64,000 nucleotides of DNA from SIG480 sp045539475 (GTDB taxonomy: Bacteria > Bacillota > Clostridia > Oscillospirales > JAAYXM01). Shown here one piece after another: positions 24,637-31,503 of the stretch; within the stretch, counting starts at the first letter, position 1; every line of letters begins with the position of its first letter. The translations under genes and the position numbers were made by a program. The notes under the pieces are model-generated. The model saw only the letters and a list, made by a program, of their open reading frames with translations, did no database searches and had not been told where the DNA came from. Where the stretch lies: positions 18,960-82,959 of the forward strand of contig JAZQFJ010000101.1 in NCBI GenBank assembly GCA_045539475.1, written 5' to 3'.

Positions 24637-25242
24637 ATGATGCGTTTTTTTACGGCACCGGTTGAAAATTTGATAGAGCAGTTCCAGAAACTGCCCGGCG
24701 TCGGAAGAAAGACGGCACAGCGGCTTGCGTTCTTTATTCTTTCACTTCCCGAGGCTGAGGCAGAGGGGTTTGCCAACGCTGTTATAAATGCAAAAAAACT
24801 GGTAAAGTTCTGCAGTGAATGTCAGAACCTTACTGATACGGAATTGTGTTCAATCTGTGCCGATAATGCACGCGATAAGACCACGGTCTGCGTGGTGAGT
24901 GACCCGAAGGATGTTGCGGCGATTGAAAAAACCCGCGAATACAATGGGCTTTACCATGTGCTTCACGGCTGTATTTCTCCGATGAACGGAATAGGGCCGG
25001 ATGATGTGCGTATAAAAGAGCTTCTCACTCGCGTTGCAAAGGGCGAGATAAAGGAAGTTATTATGGCAACAAACCCTGACACCGAGGGCGAGGCAACAGC
25101 AATGTATATTTCCCGTCTTTTAAAGCCGTTTGGAATAAGCACAACGCGCTTAGCTTACGGAATCCCTGTTGGTGGGCATCTTGAATTTGCCGATGAAATG
25201 ACGCTTACCCGCGCCATTGAAGGCAGAAGACTTATGGACTGA
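24637..25242 (+). CDS. recR: Recombination protein RecR
   Basis: RecFOR-pathway protein that helps load RecA at gaps. 201 aa. N-terminal helix-hairpin-helix LPGVGRKTAQRLAFFIL, C4 zinc finger CSECQNLTDTELCSIC, TOPRIM domain VCVVSDPKDVAAIE with MATNPDTEGEATAMYIS, and ends ALEGRR-like AIEGRRLMD. Either ATG at 24637 or 24640 fits the GGAGG upstream. Last gene of the dnaX cluster. Confidence 0.97.
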   Translation: MMRFFTAPVENLIEQFQKLPGVGRKTAQRLAFFILSLPEAEAEGFANAVINAKKLVKFCSECQNLTDTELCSICADNARDKTTVCVVSDPKDVAAIEKTREYNGLYHVLHGCISPMNGIGPDDVRIKELLTRVAKGEIKEVIMATNPDTEGEATAMYISRLLKPFGISTTRLAYGIPVGGHLEFADEMTLTRAIEGRRLMD

Positions 25243-25275
25243 TAATTTTCCGTTTTCAATTTTAAATTAATATCC

Positions 25276-25358
25276 GCGGGCGTGGTGGAATGGCAGACAC
25301 GCTGGTCTTAGGAGCCAGTGTCTTCGACGTGTGGGTTCAAGTCCCACCGCCCGCACCA
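25276..25358 (+). tRNA. tRNA-Leu (anticodon TAG)
   Basis: 83 nt including encoded CCA. Acceptor GCGGGCG pairs with CGCCCGC; anticodon arm CTGGT-CTTAGGA-GCCAG gives TAG; class II variable arm (TGTCTTCGACGT); T arm GTGGGTTCAAGTCCCAC. A composite repeat starts right at the CCA end. Confidence 0.97.
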
Positions 25359-25580
25359 AAAATCGACAAGATTCATACGAGTCTTGTCGATTTTACTTGT
25401 TACATATTCACTCTTCACTATTCCCTAAATAGACTTGTCGATTTTTGGGAAGTAATAAGTAATAGTGAATAGGGAAGAAGATGCGTGGCTTCGCCACATT
25501 TTATTGCAAACATCGCATCATTTCGGCACGAAGTGGCGCAATATCATATCGCCGTTGGCAATGTTTCATTAAAAACTGTT
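25357..25580. repeat. tRNA-adjacent composite repeat, copy B
   Basis: Same order as copy A at 5168: hairpin AATCGACAAGA/TCTTGTCGATT, the AT-rich arm ending CACTATTCCCTAAA, a second CTTGTCGATTTTT, then GGGAAGTAATAAGTAATAG, a small hairpin GTGGCTTCGCCAC, and a 3' end TTTCATTAAAAAC. The hairpin stems differ from copy A in both arms while pairing is kept. The 25359-25639 interval holds no gene that I can see. Confidence 0.7.
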
Positions 25581-25639
25581 AACCCGTATCATAATCCGTC
25601 GGTTCTCCGGTTATGTAAACAAGGTGAGGCTTAAACCCG

Positions 25640-26806
25640 TCATAGCCCATTCCTGTCAATTACGGGTTTTACGATAAAGCTTGTATCAAGTGCTGAAACC
25701 GCGGTTATAACCATCGCGGATACCGTGTCATCCGGTGCAGGATAGTCTATGGGGATTACAACGTCAAACAGAATGTTCTTGAAATCCCCGCTCGGGACAA
25801 TGCGGAAATCGTGCATTGAAAATGAGCTGTCAAGCTTTCTTATCGCACCGTAAACACCGTCGCGGATGCGGCAGACCTCTTCGTTTTCCACCTCAAGAGG
25901 ATCCATATGGATGAGAATTTCGATACCGAGTTTTTTTGAAACCTCACTCTCAATAAGGTCAATAAGACCATGGCTGTCCATAATATTCTCAGTTGAAGAA
26001 ACCTCTGCATGGAGAGAAGCAAAAATCCGCCCCGGACCGTATTCGTGAACGATAAGGTCATGTATTCCGAGAATTTTGTCGTAGCCGAGAATTTCATCGT
26101 GGATATTCTTTACAAGCTCCGGATCCGGCGCCGTTCCGAGAAGCGGCGTGAGCGTGTCACGGACAATGCCTATTCCCGCCCACATAACAAGAAAGCTTAC
26201 AAGAATGCCTATGTATCCGTCGACCGGAAGTGTTGTAAATTTAGCTGCGATTATAGAAATGAGCGTAACCCCGGTTGCGAGAGCGTCGGAAAGACTGTCT
26301 GCAGAAACAGCTTCCATTGCGGATGAGCTGATTTTTCTGCCAAGCGTTTTGTTGAAAACACTCATCCAAAGCTTTACGCAGACTGAGAGAAACAGACCGA
26401 AAACAACAAACGGTGAAAAAGTTGCGCTCGCACCGCTCGTAATGCGACTTACAGATGTTTTCCCAAGCTCAAAGCCAACAAGAAGAACAAGAAAGGCGAT
26501 GACAAGCGCGCAGATGTATTCTATTCTGCCGTGACCGAAAGGATGCTCGCGGTCTGCGGGCTTTGATGAGAGCTTAAAGCCAACGAGCGTTACAACGCTT
26601 GACGCGCTGTCGGATAAGTTGTTGGCTGCATCTGCAGTTACGGCGATACTGTGTGAAAGAATGCCGAGGATAAATTTGAGAACGGCAAGAAACAGATTAC
26701 AGACAATTCCAACCGTGCTTGAAACTACGCCGTAGCGTGTGCGCACGGCAGGATTCCCCGTGTTCTCAGCATCTTTAATAAAAAGCTTTGTTATAAGTTT
26801 TGTCAT
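25640..26806 (-). CDS. Cation diffusion facilitator family transporter
   Basis: 388 aa. CDF antiporters export divalent metals (Zn, Fe, Mn, Co, Ni) for protons. Six helices are visible in the first ~215 residues, with the metal sites DAANNLSD in helix 2 and DSLSDALAT in helix 5, and the signature HPFGHGRIEY. The cytoplasmic ferredoxin-like C-terminal domain has HDLIVHEYGPGRIFASLHAE. The tail after residue 300 is longer than in most CDFs and includes a second alpha/beta part. Last gene of a minus-strand operon, 20 nt after the deacetylase. Metal specificity undetermined. Confidence 0.92.
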   Translation of the reverse strand: MTKLITKLFIKDAENTGNPAVRTRYGVVSSTVGIVCNLFLAVLKFILGILSHSIAVTADAANNLSDSASSVVTLVGFKLSSKPADREHPFGHGRIEYICALVIAFLVLLVGFELGKTSVSRITSGASATFSPFVVFGLFLSVCVKLWMSVFNKTLGRKISSSAMEAVSADSLSDALATGVTLISIIAAKFTTLPVDGYIGILVSFLVMWAGIGIVRDTLTPLLGTAPDPELVKNIHDEILGYDKILGIHDLIVHEYGPGRIFASLHAEVSSTENIMDSHGLIDLIESEVSKKLGIEILIHMDPLEVENEEVCRIRDGVYGAIRKLDSSFSMHDFRIVPSGDFKNILFDVVIPIDYPAPDDTVSAMVITAVSALDTSFIVKPVIDRNGL

Positions 26807-26826
26807 TGTTAGAACAATTCCTTTGA

Positions 26827-28182
26827 TTATTTGATAAGTGCTCGTCTTATATGTGCAAAAACATCTTTGCGCAAAAGCTTTCCGGGTTTTGTAGTGAATT
26901 CATAATCCGGTGAGATTTTGCGCATAACGGTTGCGAAAAGCTCTCCGGTCACAGGAGACTTAAAAGAAAGCTTTTCTTTGTTTGCACAGTTGATTATGCC
27001 AAGCTCGGATGCAACGCAGAAAGCAATAAAATAGGGATGTGCGGGTGTGAGTCCGTAGCTTTCGGCACACGCGCGATCAAGCCCTTTTGTGGAGTAGTCA
27101 GAGTCCACAAAGCTTCGGTAGGCTTCGTTTACCTTTTTGGGCGGCGCAATCATAGTGATAAGCTCTCCGAAGGTAAGCGCTCGGGAAGGCTGCAGAGTGT
27201 TATTGCGATATGCAACCGTATATCCTGCGCTTACGAGCGCGGCGGCATCTTCGTCATAGCAATCAACAAACGGAGAGAGCGCTAAAAGCTCAGATACGGT
27301 GACGACTTCATAACCGTAGCTCTTGAGAAGTTTCAGCTGCTCGGGAAGTGCGGCGGCAACAGGCGTAAGACGCGCCATGCTGTAGCCGTCCTTCTGGAAA
27401 ATTATCTGCCCGTTGAGAGAATCTGGGTTATCCTCAAGAGCACGGCGAAGCGGCGCGACCATCGCTTCCACATCGGATTCAAAATCACCTGTGGGAAGCC
27501 AACCGCCGCCGTCAAAGCTTGCCGCCATATAGTTGTAACCGGCGTAGCGGTAAGCATCGTATGAGTTTTTACCGTCAGGAATTTTGTCGACATAGTGCGG
27601 AGGGCGCGAAAGACTCATCTTGTAACCGTGGCGGTCAAGAAGGAGACTGTCAAGCTCCATAATATCGGCAATGACCTCGTGGACATTGTTGAAATGTTCG
27701 CGGTCACCGTAAACCATTTTCATTTTACCAAACAGGATATGGCGATAGCCGTGGTTTGATATCTCGTGACCTCCGGCAAGAATGCGAGAGATAAGCTCAG
27801 GCTTGTTTTTTGCACCTGCGTGACTATCCTGATTAATGTCCGGGTAGTGGTCGAATTTAACGCCACCCCAGGTGAAAGAACCGTGAGTGCCGGCTTCGTC
27901 AGGATAGTTATGCTCGGTTGTGCCGATAACATCAAACGTTCCGCGCGCACCGAAGCTTTCAAGAGTTTCAAGAAGATGCAAAGTGAGACCGGAGTCTGTG
28001 ATTTTCGGATTTGTTTGCGCATCGGTAGGACCGTCGTCAAAAGTCATCGCAACAACACGGCGCAGATGTGGGGGGAAAACCTTTTCTATTCTGCGCACAG
28101 GTGTGATGTATTCACAGTCACGGCTTTTCTGATACTCTTTTAAAATGTGCTTTGCGCGTCTTGCAAGATCATATAAAATCAT
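26827..28182 (-). CDS. Polysaccharide deacetylase (NodB domain) with degenerate SLH-like C-terminus
   Basis: 451 aa from ATG 28182 (minus strand), preceded by AAGGAGG; a reading from 28359 would extend back into the PHP gene with no ribosome binding site. NodB-type CE4 motifs are MTFDDGPTD (about residue 50) and EISNHGYRH (HxxxH). Residues 350-390 read LVSAGYTVAYRNNTLQPSRALTF in a pattern like an SLH repeat. No signal peptide is visible, so the location is uncertain. It overlaps the PHP gene by 4 nt. Substrate not assignable. Confidence 0.85.
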   Translation of the reverse strand: MILYDLARRAKHILKEYQKSRDCEYITPVRRIEKVFPPHLRRVVAMTFDDGPTDAQTNPKITDSGLTLHLLETLESFGARGTFDVIGTTEHNYPDEAGTHGSFTWGGVKFDHYPDINQDSHAGAKNKPELISRILAGGHEISNHGYRHILFGKMKMVYGDREHFNNVHEVIADIMELDSLLLDRHGYKMSLSRPPHYVDKIPDGKNSYDAYRYAGYNYMAASFDGGGWLPTGDFESDVEAMVAPLRRALEDNPDSLNGQIIFQKDGYSMARLTPVAAALPEQLKLLKSYGYEVVTVSELLALSPFVDCYDEDAAALVSAGYTVAYRNNTLQPSRALTFGELITMIAPPKKVNEAYRSFVDSDYSTKGLDRACAESYGLTPAHPYFIAFCVASELGIINCANKEKLSFKSPVTGELFATVMRKISPDYEFTTKPGKLLRKDVFAHIRRALIK

Positions 28183-28970
28183 TTTCTTTCCTCCTTGTAT
28201 ACCTCGACGTATTTTCCGTTTTCTTTTTTTGCGAAAGGATATTTTATTCCCAGATAGATAAGCGCAAAAAGAGTTTTGATATATTTGCCGTAGAGCCGCT
28301 CCACCCTGTAGCCGTATCTTTTGCAACGGAGAACAACTCCGGGACTTGCACATCCGCACCAGACCCGACCACGGCAGGAGAGAAGCGCCGCTTTAAGCTT
28401 TTCTTCAAAATCCGGTTCATTCATTGCAGATTCAGGAAGGTCACACTCCCAGTAGCTTGTGCCGACCTCGCCGGGACAATGCGCATCGCTTCCGGCAGAA
28501 AAGGGAAGATTGTGTTTTCTGCAAAGCTCAAGTGCGCGCTTGTTTGCCAAGTGTAGTCTTGAATGGACAACACGGGAGTTAAAGACCTCTATTCCGTCAA
28601 TCTGCTCGTATAGAGCCTTGTTGTGTGGGCGCGGCGGCGCAAAGGGGTGTGCATAAAAGACAAGTGCGCCTTGCTCGTGTGCCGCGCGGCAGATATCGCG
28701 CCAGTAAAAACGTCCGTATTCATCCCGGGAGAGATTCTCATTTATATGTTCTTTCATAAAGAAAACGAGAAGATGACCGACATCGGTTGAAAATTCGCAA
28801 GACGGGATTATGAAAAAATTATCGCGCTGGCTGTGACTCCTGAAAGCGTTGTGGTCACAGGTGGCAACGCCGGAAAGGCCTGCACGCCGTGCCGCTTCCA
28901 CAAGCTTGTCGGAGGTCATCTGCGAATCGTAGGAAAGGTTTGTGTGAACGTGTAAATCAAATTTCATCAT
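28179..28970 (-). CDS. PHP-domain metal-dependent phosphoesterase-like protein
   Basis: 263 aa. PHP motifs in order are DLHVHTNLSYDS at the N-terminus, ATCDHNAF, FYAHPFAPP and AGSDAHCPGEVG. They supply the His/Asp ligands for a trinuclear metal site as in histidinol phosphatase, PolX and AMP phosphatase. It is a stand-alone PHP protein with a ~50-aa basic tail. Starts 3 nt after the ATP-grasp stop and overlaps the deacetylase start. A role in sugar or glycolipid processing is possible from context only. Confidence 0.88.
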   Translation of the reverse strand: MMKFDLHVHTNLSYDSQMTSDKLVEAARRAGLSGVATCDHNAFRSHSQRDNFFIIPSCEFSTDVGHLLVFFMKEHINENLSRDEYGRFYWRDICRAAHEQGALVFYAHPFAPPRPHNKALYEQIDGIEVFNSRVVHSRLHLANKRALELCRKHNLPFSAGSDAHCPGEVGTSYWECDLPESAMNEPDFEEKLKAALLSCRGRVWCGCASPGVVLRCKRYGYRVERLYGKYIKTLFALIYLGIKYPFAKKENGKYVEVYKEERK

Positions 28971-28973
28971 ATG

Positions 28974-30167
28974 TTACCTCACGATACTGTCTGTTTTCTT
29001 CAGGGCGCATTTAAGATATCTGACTGACGAGCGTATGTCGCGGATATCAAGCACGCCGTCGGAAATGCGTGGGTTTAAAAGCCCGAAGACAAAAGAAAGG
29101 GCGAATTTTATTTTACTGCTGCTACGCCGCAAGTATGCAGGAAATGCGAGCAAATCCTGAAGCAGGAAGCGCATTTTATGCCCGACCTTATATTGCGGCG
29201 TGAAGCTCGTGAATACGGGGGCTTCTTCACCGCGTGCTGCGCGGCAAAGCGCGAGAGAAATATTGCAACCGGAATTTGGAGCAAGCGCAGAGCTTCCCCA
29301 GAAGCGCGGATTAATTTCCATAAGATAAAAGCCTGTTTCGGGGTTTCCTTTAAACTCAACCATCGCAACGCCTACCCAATCAAGTGCGCGCAAAAGCCTT
29401 ACAGCGAAGTCTGCAAGCTCCGGAAGGTCAGCACTTTCGCAGAAGCAGGACGGTCCGCCTGATGCCGGGTATTCACGAAGTCTGTGATGGCAAAATATCT
29501 CAAGAGGTTCGTGGTTCTTGCCAAAAACTGCCGAAACGCCGTAGCCGTCACCTGTGATATATTGCTGTACGAGAATGTCACCGCCGTACTTTGCAAATTT
29601 CGGATAGCTTTTCAAAAATTCCTCTTTTGTGTTTACTATTTTATATCTTTCATCCGGAGAAAGCCCGAGCATTTCACCGGCAGGAAGCTTTATCACAGCG
29701 GGATAGCTTATGCGAAGTGAAAGCTCCTCCACCGTTTCGTTTTGTTTCAAAAAGGTTGTTTCGGGAACCGGAACGCCGATGCTTTCTGCAAAAGGGATAA
29801 GGCGGGATTTATCGTTTGCAAGCTCAATTGAAGAAAGGGGAGGAAGCGCTGTATCAGCAAACGCTTCTACCTCTGCGTGCTTTTCACACATTGCAAGAAG
29901 TGAGGTTATACCCACCGGAATAATAACAGGGCGCTCATTGCAGCTTTCAGAAAGCTTTTGCAGATCGGCAACAAACTGTGCCGGATTTTCTTCCGCATCG
30001 GAAATATAAGCAGCTTCCGAGGTGTATTTTGAATAAAAGCCGAGCTCTGAACCTTTTTTGCATACTGTTCGTTCCGTGGCGGTAATATGAAAGCCCTCTT
30101 TGCCGAGAGAGCGGATAACCGGCAGGCTCATACGGTAACGGACATCTGTAACAATTGCGGAATTCAA
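28974..30167 (-). CDS. ATP-grasp domain carboxylate-amine/thiol ligase-like protein
   Basis: 397 aa, TTG start at 30167 with GGGGTG upstream. N-terminal Rossmann-like part (SAIVTDVRYRMSLPVIRSLG). The ATP-grasp core contains YPAVIKLPAGEMLGLSPD, GGDILVQQYITGDGYGVSAV and the metal-binding FYLMEINPRFWGS. Family members ligate a carboxylate to an amine or act like carbamoyl phosphate synthase large-chain domains. First gene of the operon ATP-grasp, PHP, deacetylase, CDF. The product is unknown; a modified cell-envelope component fits the neighbours. Confidence 0.85.
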   Translation of the reverse strand: MNSAIVTDVRYRMSLPVIRSLGKEGFHITATERTVCKKGSELGFYSKYTSEAAYISDAEENPAQFVADLQKLSESCNERPVIIPVGITSLLAMCEKHAEVEAFADTALPPLSSIELANDKSRLIPFAESIGVPVPETTFLKQNETVEELSLRISYPAVIKLPAGEMLGLSPDERYKIVNTKEEFLKSYPKFAKYGGDILVQQYITGDGYGVSAVFGKNHEPLEIFCHHRLREYPASGGPSCFCESADLPELADFAVRLLRALDWVGVAMVEFKGNPETGFYLMEINPRFWGSSALAPNSGCNISLALCRAARGEEAPVFTSFTPQYKVGHKMRFLLQDLLAFPAYLRRSSSKIKFALSFVFGLLNPRISDGVLDIRDIRSSVRYLKCALKKTDSIVR

Positions 30168-30204
30168 TGCGGACGCACCCCTGTCTTTTTTACATTATTA
30201 TATT

Positions 30205-30234
30205 AGTATACCACAAAATAGAGCCTCTTGTAAA
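30205..30234 (-). promoter_or_regulatory. Promoter of the ATP-grasp operon (minus strand)
   Basis: On the minus strand TTTACA (30234-30229), 18-bp spacer, TATACT (30210-30205), 38 bp before the TTG start. Confidence 0.6.
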
Positions 30235-30336
30235 GCATAAGGATAACTAATAACTAAAAGACGGAGAGCGGAGTTATTAACAAAAGCTATAACTCTTTTA
30301 AAATCATTTGTAATTAATATATGATGGGAAAAGTGC

Positions 30337-30365
30337 TTGTTTATTTTGAAAAAATGTTGTATACT
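30337..30365 (+). promoter_or_regulatory. Promoter of the Gfo/Idh - PreA-like operon
   Basis: TTGTTT (30337-30342), 17-bp spacer, TATACT (30360-30365), 50 bp before the ATG. The same -35/-10 pair appears before the two-component system at 13075. Confidence 0.6.
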
Positions 30366-30414
30366 GTGTATTAGACAAATAATGTTCAAATACATATTAC
30401 GGAGGGTTTCCAAA

Positions 30415-31479
30415 ATGGGAAAAGTTAGAGTTCTTCTCATCGGCGCCGCGTTCTCCGCGGATTTGCATGCAGAGGGGTATGCCCGCTGCGGCGACATTGC
30501 AGAGCTTGTTGCGATTTGTGATAAGGACACAAGCCGCATAAAGACTCTTGCAGACAGATACGGCTTTAAGGATTATGCTGTATATGACGATATGTTCAAG
30601 GCTATTGAAGAGGTCGACTGTGATGTTGTTGACATCTGCCTGCCGAACTTCCTTCACCACGATGCTGCTCTTGCTGCATTCAAGAAGGGCCGTCACGTTA
30701 TCAGTGAAAAGCCGCTCGCTACAACAGTAGAAGATGCAAAGGAAATGCTTGATGCTGCAGAGGCGGCAGGCAAGAAGCTTTACTATGCTGAGGACTGGCT
30801 CTTTGCTCCGGCTCTCAACCGCGCTCTTGAAGTTATCGACGAGGGCGCAATCGGCAAGCCGATGTTTGTCCGCGCTCGTGAGTGCCACAACGGTTCACAC
30901 TCTCCGTTTGCTCAGACAATTAAATTCTGCGGCGGCGGTTCGATGGTTCACCTCGGTGTTCATCCGGTCTGCTTTATGCTCGCTCTTAAGAACAACCGCT
31001 GGACAGAGGTTGTTGCTATGACCTCAGGCGGCGGTGAGTCAAATCTTCGTCATAAGACAATGGAAGGCGAAGATTGGGGCGCAGCACTTATGCGTTTTGA
31101 AGACGGCACAACAGCACTTTTAGAGGCAAACTATGTATCAGAGGGCGGTATGGAAGACGTTATCGACTTCTACGGCGACCAGGGTTGCCTCCATGTTGAC
31201 CTTACATTCTCCTCTGCTCTTAACCTTTTCTCAATTCCGGGTGCAAAGTATACGGTTGAGAAAGCAGATATAACAACAGGTTGGTCACGTCCTGCTGTTG
31301 ACGAGAAGTTCAACCTCGGTTATGTAAACGAAATCCGTCACTTTATGGAATCTGCACGCGATAACAAGGACGCAAAAGTAGGTCTCCGTGGCGTTGACGG
31401 TTATGAAGCAATCAGAGTTATTAACCTTATCTACAAATCAGCACGCGAAGGCATAGCTGTTAAAAATGACAGACTTTAA
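30415..31479 (+). CDS. Gfo/Idh/MocA-family oxidoreductase
   Basis: 354 aa. The ATG at 30415 follows GGAGGG; the frame is open from 30337 but that part lies in the promoter. N-terminal NAD(P)-binding fold VRVLLIGAAFSADLHAEGYA; the usual glycine-rich GxGxxG is modified to GAAFSA. It has the family EKPLATTVEDAKEML (Lys catalytic) and the C-terminal beta-sheet domain with GGGSMVHLGVHPVCFML, which carries the usual Asp/His region in variant form. It likely acts on a sugar or inositol derivative. 24 nt before the PreA-like gene; codon use is strongly biased like the ribosomal genes. Confidence 0.9.
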   Translation: MGKVRVLLIGAAFSADLHAEGYARCGDIAELVAICDKDTSRIKTLADRYGFKDYAVYDDMFKAIEEVDCDVVDICLPNFLHHDAALAAFKKGRHVISEKPLATTVEDAKEMLDAAEAAGKKLYYAEDWLFAPALNRALEVIDEGAIGKPMFVRARECHNGSHSPFAQTIKFCGGGSMVHLGVHPVCFMLALKNNRWTEVVAMTSGGGESNLRHKTMEGEDWGAALMRFEDGTTALLEANYVSEGGMEDVIDFYGDQGCLHVDLTFSSALNLFSIPGAKYTVEKADITTGWSRPAVDEKFNLGYVNEIRHFMESARDNKDAKVGLRGVDGYEAIRVINLIYKSAREGIAVKNDRL

Positions 31480-31503
31480 TATTTATTAAGGAGGATAATA
31501 GAT

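Noticed and set aside
25290..25472. 60-codon open frame after recR
   Set aside because: Overlaps tRNA-Leu and the composite repeat.
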